The translations under genes were made by a program, and so were the position numbers. 64,000 bases of DNA from AC-32 sp963728765 (GTDB taxonomy: Bacteria; Actinomycetota; Thermoleophilia; Gaiellales; Gaiellaceae): assembly GCA_963728765.1 (NCBI GenBank), contig CAVSKX010000002.1, positions 186,001 through 250,000 of the forward strand. Reading direction: 5' to 3'. Under the pieces are notes generated by a model, which searched no databases, was not told the origin of the DNA, and saw only the letters and a program-made list of their open reading frames with translations. Shown here piece by piece: positions 23,057 to 32,446 of this stretch (its first letter is position 1; every line of letters begins with the position of its first letter).

Positions 23057-25798
23057 ATGGCCGTGCGGCATCTCTTTGCGGCTGTGTCTCCTGCGCATGC
23101 GCCGGACGTCGACGCGTCCGTGTACGAGCCCCTCCCTCAGGACCCGCTCGTCCAGTCCTACCGGCAGCTCGCGGACGTCTTCCACGACATCCTCTCGGAG
23201 CAGAGCCTGGACAACCTGCTCGAGCGGATCGCGGACACGCTTGCCGAGCTCGTCCCGCACGACACGCTCTCGATCTACCAGGCCGACGAAGGGCAGACCG
23301 TCCTGATCCCGGTCCTCGCGCGCGACACCTGGGCCGACAAGATCATGGAAAGCCGCTCCGAGTTCGGCGTCGGGATCACCGGCTGGGCGGCCCTGCACCG
23401 CGAGCCGGTACGCGCGAACCAGGCGCACCTCGACCCGCGGACGGTGACCGTTCCCGGAACTCCCGCTGACGAGCCCGAGGCGCTGATCGCGGTCCCGCTG
23501 ATCGCGCGCGGCGTCGTCAAGGGCACCCTCAACATCTACCGGCTTGGCGAGGACGCGTCGTTCAGCGACGACGAGTTCGAGCTCGCCTGCCGCTTCGCCG
23601 ACGCGGCCGCGCTCGCGCTCGACAACGCGCAGATCCGCGCGCGGCTCGAGTACCAGGCCCAGACCGACTCGCTGACCGGCCTCTACAACCACCGCTACTT
23701 CCACGAGCGCCTGCGAGCCGAGCTCACCCGCGCGAGCCGCTCCCGCGACGCGGTCGCGGTGCTGATGCTCGACATCGACGACTTCAAGCGCGTCAACGAC
23801 ATCCACGGCCACGGCTCGGGCGACCAGGTGCTGACCGACCTGGCCGAGTTGCTGCGCGGCGCGCTGCGCGGCTCGGATGTCGTCTGCCGGCTCGGCGGCG
23901 AGGAGTTCGGCGTGATCATGCTGAGCGGCGACGCGGGCGACGCGCTCACGTTGGCCCGCCGGCTGACCGACGCGCTGGACGACGTCGAGTTCGGCCCGGC
24001 CGGGAAGATCACGATCTCCGTCGGCATCTCGCAGGGGCCGGAGCACGCGATGAACCCGCGCGAGCTGGTCGCCTGTGCCGAGGCCGCCATGATGACCGCG
24101 AAGGCGCGCGGCAAGAACCAGATCGTCCTCTTCGACGAGCACTCGGGCGAGCGCCCGGACGGCAACCCGAGCGGCGGGCGCGACGTGCGCTCGATCGCGC
24201 ACATGAAGATGCTGCAGAGCCTCGCCGGGAAGCTGAACCGGCTCAACGACGTGCGCCGGATCGGCGAGGTGATCGCCGACGAGCTCCGGCTGCTGATCGA
24301 CTACCACAACTGCCGCGTCTCGGTGATCGAGGGCGACGAGGTCGTGCCGATCGCCTTCCGCGGGGAGCTGCTCTCGCGCAGCGGCGAGCGGGTCGACTTT
24401 CCGCGCACGCGCATCGGCGAGGGCATCACCGGGCACGTCGCCGAGAGCGCCGAGCCGTTGCTCGTCCCGAACACGCTCGAGTGCGAGCACGCGGTGATGA
24501 TCCCCGGGACGCACATGATCGAGGAGTCGCAGATCGCGGTTCCGCTCTGCTTCGGCCCGCGCGTGATCGGCGTGGTCGCGATCTCGAAGCTCGGCGTCGG
24601 GCAGTTCGACGAGGACGACGTGCGGCTGCTGGAGGTGCTCGCCGGCCACGCGTCGGTCGCGCTCGAGAACGCGCGGCTCTACGAGGCGCAGCGGCGCGAG
24701 GCCGACCACCTGAAGGCGCTGCTCGAGTACACCGGCGCGATCTCCGAGGCCGAGACACCCGATGCGATCGGCGCCGAGACGGTGCGGGCGGCCGCGCGGA
24801 TCCTCGGCGACAAGAAGTGCGCGCTCTGGCTCCCTGGCGAGAACGGCGACTTCCAGATCGGCGCCCACACGGACTACGACGCCGACCCGGCGCTGCTGCC
24901 GATGCTATCGATCTCGATCCCGACGGCTGCCGTGCGCGCCGTCGTCGGCGACCGTTCGGGCCCGTTCCTGGTGACGGCCGAGGAGGCGACGGCAATCACG
25001 CCGCCTCCGGAGGGTCTCTCCTGGCCGGACCTCGCCATCGCTCCCCTCCGCAACGACGGCGAGCTCGAGGGCTTCATCGCGGTGCGCGAGCCGACCACCG
25101 ACAGCAAGCACACCGTCGAAGAGATCCTGCGCCTGCTGCGCGGCATCTCCGACCAGGCGGCCGTCGCCCTGGAGCGCGCGCGCAGCTACGAGAACCTGGA
25201 GGAGACGTTCGTCTCCACGGTCGAGGCGCTGGCCAACGCGCTGGAGGCCAACGACGAGTACACCTCCTCACATACGCGCTGGATCACGGACATGGCGCTG
25301 CGGGTCGGCGAGGCGCTCGGGTTCGAGGGCAACGACCTCAAGCGGCTCGAGCTCGGCGCGCTCTTCCACGACATCGGCAAGATCGGGATCCCGACGAGCA
25401 TCCTGCTCAAGCCGGGTCCGCTTTCGGCAGAGGAGCGCTCGATCATGGAGATGCACCCCGAGCTCGGCGAGCGGATCCTCGAGCCGATCGACCGCCTCGC
25501 CGAGGTGCGCACGATCGTCCGCAGCTGCCACGAGCGCTGGGACGGCGCCGGCTATCCGGACGGGACGGCCGGCGAGGAGATCCCGCTCGAGTCCCGCATC
25601 ATCCTCGTCTGCGACGCCTTCCACGCGATGACGACCGACCGCCCGTACCGCAAGCGCCTGAGCGTCGACGAGGCTTGCCGGCGGATTCGGGCGGGCTCCG
25701 GGACGCAGTTCGACCCGATCGTCGTCGACGTCTTCCTGAGTCTCCCGCTCGAGGTCCCGGTGCCGGACGAGCCCGCGGACGAGCGGCTCGCGTCCTAG
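23057..25798 (+). CDS. GAF-GGDEF-GAF-GAF-HD-GYP cyclic-di-GMP signalling protein
   Basis: 913 residues, soluble. GAF domain at about 45-185. GGDEF domain at about 200-365 starts DSLTGLYNHRYFHERL, with active-site GGEEF near 280 and an RGSD inhibitory I-site 5 residues before it, so it looks catalytically competent. Two further GAF domains span about 385-545 and 550-700. The HD-GYP phosphodiesterase domain is at about 705-890 with HDIGKIGIP and HERWDGAGYPDG intact. It could both make and degrade c-di-GMP, switched by ligands at the GAF domains. ATG at 23057. Monocistronic. Confidence 0.9.
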   Translation: MAVRHLFAAVSPAHAPDVDASVYEPLPQDPLVQSYRQLADVFHDILSEQSLDNLLERIADTLAELVPHDTLSIYQADEGQTVLIPVLARDTWADKIMESRSEFGVGITGWAALHREPVRANQAHLDPRTVTVPGTPADEPEALIAVPLIARGVVKGTLNIYRLGEDASFSDDEFELACRFADAAALALDNAQIRARLEYQAQTDSLTGLYNHRYFHERLRAELTRASRSRDAVAVLMLDIDDFKRVNDIHGHGSGDQVLTDLAELLRGALRGSDVVCRLGGEEFGVIMLSGDAGDALTLARRLTDALDDVEFGPAGKITISVGISQGPEHAMNPRELVACAEAAMMTAKARGKNQIVLFDEHSGERPDGNPSGGRDVRSIAHMKMLQSLAGKLNRLNDVRRIGEVIADELRLLIDYHNCRVSVIEGDEVVPIAFRGELLSRSGERVDFPRTRIGEGITGHVAESAEPLLVPNTLECEHAVMIPGTHMIEESQIAVPLCFGPRVIGVVAISKLGVGQFDEDDVRLLEVLAGHASVALENARLYEAQRREADHLKALLEYTGAISEAETPDAIGAETVRAAARILGDKKCALWLPGENGDFQIGAHTDYDADPALLPMLSISIPTAAVRAVVGDRSGPFLVTAEEATAITPPPEGLSWPDLAIAPLRNDGELEGFIAVREPTTDSKHTVEEILRLLRGISDQAAVALERARSYENLEETFVSTVEALANALEANDEYTSSHTRWITDMALRVGEALGFEGNDLKRLELGALFHDIGKIGIPTSILLKPGPLSAEERSIMEMHPELGERILEPIDRLAEVRTIVRSCHERWDGAGYPDGTAGEEIPLESRIILVCDAFHAMTTDRPYRKRLSVDEACRRIRAGSGTQFDPIVVDVFLSLPLEVPVPDEPADERLAS

Positions 25799-25848
25799 TC
25801 CCTCGAACGAGGGCGGAGCGCGCTCCGGCGGGTTCCGATGACCTTCAT

Positions 25849-26814
25849 ATGCGGTTGGTGACCTTGGTTTGCGCGTCCGCGGTCGCGCTCTCGCTTGCCG
25901 GAACGGCCGACGCGTCGCAGCTGATCGCGCGCAACGCGTCCCACATCAAGCTCGCCGTCAACAAGAAGGGGACGGCGATGGTCACGTACTCGGTGCGCGG
26001 CAGGGTCACGCACCTGCTCGCGTGGGGTGCCGTCAACGCGCGGCCAAGGCCGGCGACGCCGCGGATCCGGCAGGTCGAGTTCAAGGTCGACTACTCCGGC
26101 GGCTGGAAGCACCGGCGCAAGACCTGGAAGCACTTCAAGAACAGGTGCCGCGCGTACGACGGGCCGGAGCTCGCGTGGCTCGTGACCGCGTGTAAAGCGC
26201 CGAACGGGTCGTACTGGGCGCTGCAGAGTTGGCAGACCGCGCTACCGGATCTCGGCCTCGCGCCGTGGCTCCGGTCGCAGAAGACCTGGTGGCTGCGCCT
26301 CTCGCACTGGACGAGCCCGCTCGCGACGCTGGACGTCTACACGGACTGGATTTACGGCGGCCGCTTCCAGGAGGTCTTCGGCCGGTACAGCTACAACGGC
26401 CAGGGCGTCCGCGGCTTCGGCACGACACGCGTGGGCGCGCCGACGGACAACTACGGCCGGCTGCTGTTCCTGGACACGTTCAACTCGGCATACGGCAAGG
26501 GCTGGCTGCGCGAGAACTCGTTCGTCTCGCACGGGCCGCCCGGGATGTTCTGCTACGGCTTCTACCGGCGGAACCCGTGGGTCGGTGGCTACGCGCACCC
26601 GCGCTCGACGCCGAACCGCAAGCGGCCGTCCGGTGTCGGCGAGCAGTACCGGATCACCGCCGCGGGGCCCGGCGTCACTCCCGACGTGGTGTGGCAGGGG
26701 CCGGGGCTGCACCCGTACAACCGTGGGAACCCGTCGGACGTGGCGCTCGAGGGCGCGATGAACGCCGAGCGGGACGCGATCCGCGGAAGCTACGGCAAGT
26801 GCACGCACGACTAG
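25849..26814 (+). CDS. Secreted protein, conserved-looking, function unknown
   Basis: 321 residues. The signal peptide MRLVTLVCASAVALSLAGTA is cleaved near DASQL. The mature domain is rich in Trp, Tyr and Gly with several Cys, including NRCRAYDGPELAWLVTACKA and SHGPPGMFCYGFY. No catalytic motif is recognised, and it looks like a compact, disulphide-containing extracellular domain. I have an impression that similar proteins occur in Thermoleophilia genomes, which is memory rather than a search. It is followed by the convergent transposase gene. Confidence 0.7.
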   Translation: MRLVTLVCASAVALSLAGTADASQLIARNASHIKLAVNKKGTAMVTYSVRGRVTHLLAWGAVNARPRPATPRIRQVEFKVDYSGGWKHRRKTWKHFKNRCRAYDGPELAWLVTACKAPNGSYWALQSWQTALPDLGLAPWLRSQKTWWLRLSHWTSPLATLDVYTDWIYGGRFQEVFGRYSYNGQGVRGFGTTRVGAPTDNYGRLLFLDTFNSAYGKGWLRENSFVSHGPPGMFCYGFYRRNPWVGGYAHPRSTPNRKRPSGVGEQYRITAAGPGVTPDVVWQGPGLHPYNRGNPSDVALEGAMNAERDAIRGSYGKCTHD

Positions 26815-27422
26815 CGGCTGGTCGCTCGCGCGCGCCCCTTGTCACGGTGTCTGACACCGGGGGCGGGTAGGCCGATTCCGTCGCGGACGAAGATGCGGTA
26901 GGCGCGGCGTGCTACGGAAGGCGTCGTCCCGAAGAGCTCAAGGTGACGGTTCGCCGCGAGAAACTTCGGCGTGAACTCGAGGCCGGCACAAGCGCGGTAG
27001 CTGCTCCAGGGCCACTCCTCGGGCCGCTCGCAAATCCGGGCGCGCACAGGATTGAGGACGATGTACCGCGCCGTTTCGAGGAGGTGTTTGTCGTCGACGA
27101 TCTCCTCGCTCCAGAACCGATTTCGGAACAGGTGCTGCCCGAGATAGCCGTGGCGCCTGTTCGAGAACGACGCGAAGCAGCCATTCAGAAGCTGCATGCC
27201 GGCCGAGAGCCCGCCGAGCTCGAGCTGGATCAACAAGTGGAAGTGATTGGTCATCAGCACGAACGACTGGCAAGTCCAGTCGAACCGGCGCACGGTCTCC
27301 GAAAGGAGCTTCAGGAAAACGCGGCGTTCGAAGTCATCCTGGAAGACGACGCACCCTCGATTGCCCTTCGAGCCGACGTGATAGAGGCCGCCCGGAACTT
27401 CGATGCGAGCCTCTCTCGACAT
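26811..27422 (-). CDS. REP-associated tyrosine transposase (Y1/HUH, RAYT)
   Basis: 203 residues of the IS200-like Y1 transposase superfamily. It has IEVPGGLYHVGSKGNRG at the N-terminus, the HUH metal motif in MTNHFHLL, then NRFWSEEIVDDKHLLETARY with the catalytic-Tyr helix and PEEWPWSSYRA. RAYTs nick single-stranded DNA at REP palindromes and are usually single-copy domesticated genes. The ATG at 27422 (MSREARIEVP) fits the family better than the ATG at 27479. Matching palindromes lie at both ends. Confidence 0.85.
   Translation of the reverse strand: MSREARIEVPGGLYHVGSKGNRGCVVFQDDFERRVFLKLLSETVRRFDWTCQSFVLMTNHFHLLIQLELGGLSAGMQLLNGCFASFSNRRHGYLGQHLFRNRFWSEEIVDDKHLLETARYIVLNPVRARICERPEEWPWSSYRACAGLEFTPKFLAANRHLELFGTTPSVARRAYRIFVRDGIGLPAPGVRHRDKGRARATSR
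26846..26861. repeat. REP-like palindrome, left
   Basis: GGTGTCTGACACCGGG, an imperfect palindrome (GGTGTC-T-GACACC). It lies within the last codons of the RAYT gene and recurs beyond its other end. Confidence 0.6.
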
Positions 27423-27501
27423 GCTCGAGACGGTAGGGGAGACGCGCCTCGTTGGCGGCAGGGGTGACAGTTCAGACACGAAGCCGTGGCACTCCCGATG
27501 C

Positions 27502-27517
27502 TGTGTCTGACACCGGG
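27502..27517. repeat. REP-like palindrome, right
   Basis: TGTGTCTGACACCGGG. It shares 15 nt with the left copy in the same orientation. The pair brackets the RAYT gene. Confidence 0.6.
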
Positions 27518-27666
27518 TTGAGGACGCCGTCGCGCTACAGGCCGGCCCCGGAATTCATCCGGAACGGGTGATGTCGGTGCGTTTGATCCCGAGAGATCCT
27601 TGACGCCTCGCGGGCCTGTTGCCGGGGCCAACGGGCCTACCGCCGTGTAAGACCGGAGGTGCCGGG

Positions 27667-29082
27667 ATGGCCACAACCGCCGAGTCACCCACGAACGTCT
27701 CACGCCGCTTCCCCGAGGAGTTCTACTGGGGCGTCGCCACGTCCTCGTACCAGATCGAGGGCGCCTGGGACGAGGACGACAAGGGCGTCTCGATCTGGGA
27801 CACGTACGCGCACACCCCCGGGAAAATCAAGAACGACGAGAACGGCGACGTCGCCAACGATCACTACCACCGGTACAAGGAGGACGTGGCGTTGATGAAG
27901 TCGATCGGCGTCACCGCGTACCGGTTCTCGATTGCCTGGCCACGAATCTTCCCCGATGGCACCGGCGAGCCGAACCCGAAGGGGCTCGACTTCTACAGTC
28001 GGCTCGTCGATGAGCTGCTCGCCGCCGGGATCGAGCCGTTCGCGACGCTCTACCACTGGGACCTGCCGCAGACGCTTCAGGACGAGTACGGCGGCTGGCA
28101 GTCGGCAGAGACCGCGAAGGCCTTCGCCGAGTACGCCGGCTGCATGGCCGAGCAGCTCGGCGACCGTGTGAAGCACTACTTCACGATCAACGAGTTCGCG
28201 TCGTTCGTCGAAGGGGGCTATCAGGGACTCGACGTGCAGGTCGGCGGCGGCAAGACGGTGCACCTGGGCGCGGCCCCGGGGCTCGAGCTCTCCGACTCCG
28301 AGCTGAAGCAGGTTCGGCACCACGCCGTGCTCGGTCACGGCCTCGCCGTCCAGGCGATCCGCGCCCACGGCCCGGCCGGCACGAAGGTCGGGTTCGCCGA
28401 GAACATCCGCGTCGCGGTCCCGATCATGGACTCCCCCGAGCACATCGAGGCGGCGGAGACAGCGACCCGCGACCGGAACGCCGGCTTCATGACCGTCATG
28501 CTCGAGGGGCGTTACACCGACGCATATCTCGCCGAGGCGGGCGGCGACTCACCGAAGTTCACCGACGACGAGCTGAAGACGATCGCCTCACCGCTCGACT
28601 TCGTCGGCATCAACGTCTACAAGCCCGGCTGGTACGTCGAGCCTTCGGCGGAGCCGCCCGGCTACCACGACATCCCGTTCAACGCCTCGCACCCGAAGAT
28701 GCAGTCCTCGTGGCACGTGCTCGACCCGGAGGTCATGTACTGGGCCCCGAAGCAGATGCAGTCGATCTGGGGCGCGAAGTCGATCTTCATCACCGAGAAC
28801 GGCTGCGGGGCGTCGGACGCCGTCGCCGAGGACGGCAGGGTCTACGACTCCGACCGCGTGATGTTCCTGCGGGCCCACCTCGCGCAACTGGAGCGGGCGA
28901 CGTCCGAAGGCGTGCCCGTGGACGGCTACTTCCTGTGGAGCGCCCAGGACAACTTCGAGTGGATGGACGGCTTCGGCAACCGGTTCGGACTGATCTACGT
29001 CGACTTCAAGACGCTGGAGCGGACCCCGAAACTCAGCGCGGAGTGGTTCCGCGAGGCGGCGAGGCAGAACGCGGTGGTCTGA
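27667..29082 (+). CDS. Glycoside hydrolase family 1 beta-glucosidase
   Basis: 471 residues, cytoplasmic (no signal). GH1 markers in order are FYWGVATSSYQIEGAW (N-terminal signature), YRFSIAWPRIFP, TLYHWDLPQTLQD, the acid/base region TINEF, nucleophile ITENGCG, and the C-terminal GYFLWSAQDNFEWMDGF aglycone/glycone site. The acid/base motif is normally NEP; here it is NEF, with the Glu retained. It hydrolyses beta-linked disaccharides or glycosides. ATG at 27667 with GGAGGT 6 nt upstream. Confidence 0.9.
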   Translation: MATTAESPTNVSRRFPEEFYWGVATSSYQIEGAWDEDDKGVSIWDTYAHTPGKIKNDENGDVANDHYHRYKEDVALMKSIGVTAYRFSIAWPRIFPDGTGEPNPKGLDFYSRLVDELLAAGIEPFATLYHWDLPQTLQDEYGGWQSAETAKAFAEYAGCMAEQLGDRVKHYFTINEFASFVEGGYQGLDVQVGGGKTVHLGAAPGLELSDSELKQVRHHAVLGHGLAVQAIRAHGPAGTKVGFAENIRVAVPIMDSPEHIEAAETATRDRNAGFMTVMLEGRYTDAYLAEAGGDSPKFTDDELKTIASPLDFVGINVYKPGWYVEPSAEPPGYHDIPFNASHPKMQSSWHVLDPEVMYWAPKQMQSIWGAKSIFITENGCGASDAVAEDGRVYDSDRVMFLRAHLAQLERATSEGVPVDGYFLWSAQDNFEWMDGFGNRFGLIYVDFKTLERTPKLSAEWFREAARQNAVV

Positions 29083-29087
29083 CGGCC

Positions 29088-30167
29088 TTGCGCCGTTCGA
29101 CCGCATGCGCCGTGGTAGCGGTGTCAGCCGCCGAACTCACGTCGGTTGCGCACACGGATAACGGCGAACGTGCGCTCGCGGAGCGTTATGCGCCGGTCGT
29201 CCGGCTCGTCAGCCAGGACGAGCCGTGCGCCCACGGCTAGGCCTACCGGCCGACCGATGTGAACCTCGTGCTCGGCAACCCTGACGTCGCATTCGGCGAG
29301 TTGACCGAGCCGATCACGTGGGCGGACGACGAGTGGCGCGACAAGAGCTTTACCGTCCCTGCCGGTACCGCGCTCGGCGGGACCGCCACCGGTTTCTTCT
29401 GCGGAGCGGTCGCGGCTGGCTCGAGCGTGCTCACCTCGCTCGTTGGTAACCCTCGCCGGTCTACATCGCGCTGGCGGTGCTCTTCGTGCTCATTCTGTGG
29501 CTCACCTCGCGCACCCGCTGGCACCCGTCGGCGCCGCTGCGCCTGGAGCGGCGGCGCGCATGGGGCGCGATCGCCAATGCATCGCGGCGGATGTATTTCC
29601 GCCACCTGAAGCTCTTTCTCGGAATCGGACTGCTCTTCTTCCCCCCTCGGAATCGTGGCCGCGATGATCGTCGGGATCTTCGGGCTGACTGGCCTGGGCT
29701 TCCTGCTCTCCGTCTTCCTGCTCGTCCGCTGGGTGCTGCTGGCGCAGATGATCGCGCTCGAGGATGCCTCCGCGCGCGGAGCGCTCCGGCGGAGCTCACG
29801 ACTCGTGCAGGGACAGTGGTGGCGGGTGGCCTCCTTGATCCTCTTCGTCACCGTCGTGGCGCTGCTGCTGGGGCCGCTCTGTGGGACGCTCCTGCTCTTC
29901 GTCACCCATGCGTCGTTCGACTTCATCAACCTGGTCTCGAGTGTCGTCTACGCGGTCGTGTTGCCGTACGTCGCGATCGCGACCACGTACCTCTACTTCG
30001 ACCTCCGCGTCGCGAAGCAGCACGAAGAGAGCCCCGAGGCGGCGGAGATCCTGCCGGTCGAAGCGCCACCGCGGTCGCACCGCAGTAACCGCGAGAAAGG
30101 AGAGTCGGGGCTGGGAACGGAAAAACGTCGGGTCAGCGAAGAAGGAGCGGCCCAATGGGTCGGCTGA
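29088..30167 (+). pseudogene. Decayed Vps62-type secreted/membrane protein
   Basis: The frame begins with a TTG and reads LAERYAPVVRLVSQDEPCAHG. It is stopped by TAG at 29238, continues in frame as AYRPTDVNLVLGNPDVAF, then jumps to WADDEWRDKSFTVPAG. This looks like loss of a large central domain. After frame changes near 29455 and 29643 it resumes as a membrane domain (YIALAVLFVLILWLTSRTRW; FLLVRWVLLAQMIALEDASA) to 30167. From memory, relatives in this class have a Vps62 domain between the two parts. The C-terminal part from 29655 is still open and overlaps the channel gene by 13 nt. Confidence 0.55.
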
Positions 30168-30604
30168 ACCTCATCGAGCGGCGCATCGAGCACTTCATGC
30201 GCCAGCCCCCGTCGGTTCGCAACGCCGCCGGCGTGATCGTCGTCGCGACCGCGGTCGTGACGGTCGGCGCAGGCGCCCTGATCTCGTTGATCGACAGCGA
30301 CGAATACCCGAACGTGGGGGTCGGTCTCTGGTGGGCGATCCAGACCGTCACCACCGTCGGGTACGGCGACGTCGCGCCGAAAGACGTCGTCGGACGGGTC
30401 GTGGCGGCCCTGGTGATGCTGTACGGGATCGCGTTCATCGCGATCGTGACGGCGGTGATCACCTCGACGTTCGTGGCGCGGGCGAGCCACGAGTACGACG
30501 AGGTGCACAAGCAGCAGGAGGAGAGCGACCGTGAGCTGATGGAGAAGCGCTTCGACGAGCTCGAGCGAAAGCTCGACGCACTGATACGGGCGCAGGAGTC
30601 GTGA
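30155..30604 (+). CDS. Two-helix potassium channel
   Basis: 149 residues. TM1 (VIVVATAVVTVGAGALIS), then a pore helix and selectivity filter TTVGYGD. TM2 (AALVMLYGIAFIAIVTAVIT) and a charged C-terminal coiled coil (KRFDELERKLDALIRAQ) follow. The KcsA-like layout assembles as a tetramer for K+ flux. ATG at 30155 lies inside the tail of the decayed upstream gene, and GTG of the next gene overlaps its stop (GTGA). It is intact between two broken membrane-protein genes. Confidence 0.9.
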   Translation: MGRLNLIERRIEHFMRQPPSVRNAAGVIVVATAVVTVGAGALISLIDSDEYPNVGVGLWWAIQTVTTVGYGDVAPKDVVGRVVAALVMLYGIAFIAIVTAVITSTFVARASHEYDEVHKQQEESDRELMEKRFDELERKLDALIRAQES

Positions 30605-31276
30605 ACGAGGACGCCGCTCCCTGCACGGGCTGGCGGACCTGGCTCGCGTCGACCGGCATCGCGGTCGGGTGCCTCGCCGGCTTGCTGGTCGTCCTCGTCG
30701 GCACCGCGGGGCGGCGACGAAGCGAGCCGGAAGAGGTCAGGACGGCGACGGCGCCACCCATCCCGGTCCGCGCGATGTGGACGTCGCTTAAGACCTTCGA
30801 CGAGCATGCGCGCGACGGGGTGCGGAGGGCGATTCCGCTCGCGATCCTCATGTACTTCTTCCAGCGAAACGGAGGCCGGGACGGGTTCTGGATCTTCTTC
30901 GCGGCCTATCTCGTGATGCTCACGCCCGGCAAGAACCAGAAGAGCCAGACGCTCGTCCGAGTCGGCAGCGCGATCTTTCGGCGTTCTCCTGCTCGCCGTC
31001 GCGTCCCTCCTCTTTCCGGACCGGGCGCTCTTCTCGCTCGGGGTCGTCATCCTCTTTGCCGGGATCGGGCTCAGCCCGCCTTACCCCGTTTTCGGTGACG
31101 GCCTGACGACGATCGGCTCCGTCCTGCTGGCCGGCGCGCCCACCGGCGCGATCGGCAACCGGGCGGGGAAACGCGTGCTCGATACGGCCATCGGCTGCGC
31201 GATCGCGTTGGTCGCGACGTACCTGCTCTGGCCGCGGGACGAGGAGACCGACGAGCCGGTCCCGGTCACGACCTAG
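30601..31276 (+). pseudogene. FUSC-like aromatic acid exporter family protein, frameshifted
   Basis: The first frame encodes about 125 residues with one early helix and then RAIPLAILMYFFQRNGGRDG and FWIFFAAYLVMLTPGKNQKS. Near 30978 the frame shifts. The remaining membrane domain (GVLLLAVASLLFPDRALFSL; GLTTIGSVLLAGAPTGAIGN; DTAIGCAIALVATYLLWP) reads in another frame to TAG at 31274-31276. Fused, this gives about 225 residues resembling half of a FUSC exporter. A single indel would restore it, so a sequencing error is possible. The GTG start overlaps the channel stop. Confidence 0.55.
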
Positions 31277-31299
31277 GTAGCTCGGCTTAGACCCGCTCG

Positions 31300-31305
31300 T
31301 ATGAT
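31300..31305 (+). promoter_or_regulatory. -10 box, leaderless arrangement
   Basis: TATGAT ends 6 nt before GTG 31312. Confidence 0.5.
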
Positions 31306-31311
31306 CGCCGC

Positions 31312-31785
31312 GTGGTCAGCGGCGACGATTTGCGGGCGGTGATGGCGAGGGTTCCGGCCCCGGTGGCCGTGGTGACCGTTGACCTCGACGGGCAGCGCGT
31401 CGGCCTGACGGTGGCCTCGCTCGTCTCGCTCTCGCTCGAGCCGCCGCTCGTCGGCTTCGCGATCCGGCGCGATGCAGCGCTGCACGAGCTGCTGCGGGAG
31501 GCGGGCGAGCTGGCGGTGAGCATTCTGGCGGCCGGTCAGGAGCACCTCGCCCAGCACTTCGCGCGCGGAGTGCCGCCGATCGCGCTCTGGGAAGGCATCG
31601 CCCTCCGCCCCACTCCCGGGCCGCCGCAGCTCGAAGGAGGCGCCGCGTGGCTCCGGGGACGCGCGGCCGGGGAGCACCCCGCCGGAGACCACACCTTCTT
31701 CGTCGCCGAGGTCGAGTCCGCCGAGCCAGGCCCGCCCGGCGCGCGTCCGCTCGTCTTCCACGGGCAGGCCTACCTGACGCTGTGA
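31312..31785 (+). CDS. Flavin reductase-like FMN-binding protein
   Basis: 157 residues of the flavin reductase domain: LRAVMARVPAPVAVVTVDLD, GLTVASLVSLSLEPPLVGFA (flavin-binding loop), HELLREAGELAVSILAAGQ, and a C-terminal GDHTFFVAEVESAE strand ending in LVFHGQAYLTL. Such proteins supply reduced flavin to a monooxygenase, or act on their own. No partner oxygenase is adjacent. GTG start supported by TATGAT just upstream. The stop overlaps the HAD gene start (GTGA). Confidence 0.8.
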   Translation: MVSGDDLRAVMARVPAPVAVVTVDLDGQRVGLTVASLVSLSLEPPLVGFAIRRDAALHELLREAGELAVSILAAGQEHLAQHFARGVPPIALWEGIALRPTPGPPQLEGGAAWLRGRAAGEHPAGDHTFFVAEVESAEPGPPGARPLVFHGQAYLTL

Positions 31786-32432
31786 TCGAGGCGGTCGTCT
31801 TCGACCTCGACGGCGTGCTGCTCGACTCCGAGGAGATCTGGGACCGAGCGCGCGAGGAGCTCGCCCTCGAGCGCGGCGGCCGCTGGCACGACCAGGCGCA
31901 GCGGGACATGATGGGCATGAGCTCGACCGAGTGGTCGCGATACATGCACGACGTGATCGAGCTTCCCGAGCCGCCCGATGAGATCAACCGCGAGGTCGTC
32001 CGCCGCCTGACGGACCTCTACCGCGATGAGCTCCCCGCCATCCCCGGCGCGCGGGAGGCGGTCGAGCGTCTCGCCGCCCGCTGGCCGCTCGGCCTGGCCT
32101 CGTCCTCCAACCGCGAGCTGATCGACCTCGTGCTCGAGCTGCTCGGGGTGAAGGACCTGTTCACGGCCACGGTCTCGTCGGAGGAGGTGGCTCGCGGCAA
32201 GCCCGCACCCGACGTCTACCTCGAGGCCGCGCGGCGCCTCGGCGTCGAGGCGAACAGGGCCGCCGCGGTCGAGGACTCGCACAACGGCATCCTCTCGGCG
32301 AAGGCCGCCGGGATGCGTGTGATCGCGATCCCGAACGCGCACTTCCCGCCGGACGAGGAGGCGCTTGCCGCGGCAGACGTGGTGCTGGACTCGCTAGCGG
32401 AGCTGACCGCCGAAGCGGTCGAGCCCCGCTAA
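31782..32432 (+). CDS. HAD-superfamily hydrolase (beta-phosphoglucomutase/phosphatase-like)
   Basis: 216 residues. HAD motif I is VVFDLDGVLLDSEEIW (nucleophile Asp and acid Asp). The cap is helical. Motif II is LASSSN, motif III Lys is in ARGKPAPDVYLEAA, and motif IV is AAVEDSHNGI. This is subfamily IA with an alpha-helical cap, likely a small-molecule phosphatase or mutase. Substrate not readable. Translationally coupled to the flavin reductase gene. Confidence 0.85.
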   Translation: MIEAVVFDLDGVLLDSEEIWDRAREELALERGGRWHDQAQRDMMGMSSTEWSRYMHDVIELPEPPDEINREVVRRLTDLYRDELPAIPGAREAVERLAARWPLGLASSSNRELIDLVLELLGVKDLFTATVSSEEVARGKPAPDVYLEAARRLGVEANRAAAVEDSHNGILSAKAAGMRVIAIPNAHFPPDEEALAAADVVLDSLAELTAEAVEPR

Positions 32433-32446
32433 CGAATCCGTCTAGC

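Noticed and set aside
22943..24868. A 640-codon open frame opposite the GGDEF/HD-GYP gene
   Set aside because: Composition is typical of antisense in GC-rich DNA, and the plus strand has intact GAF and GGDEF motifs.
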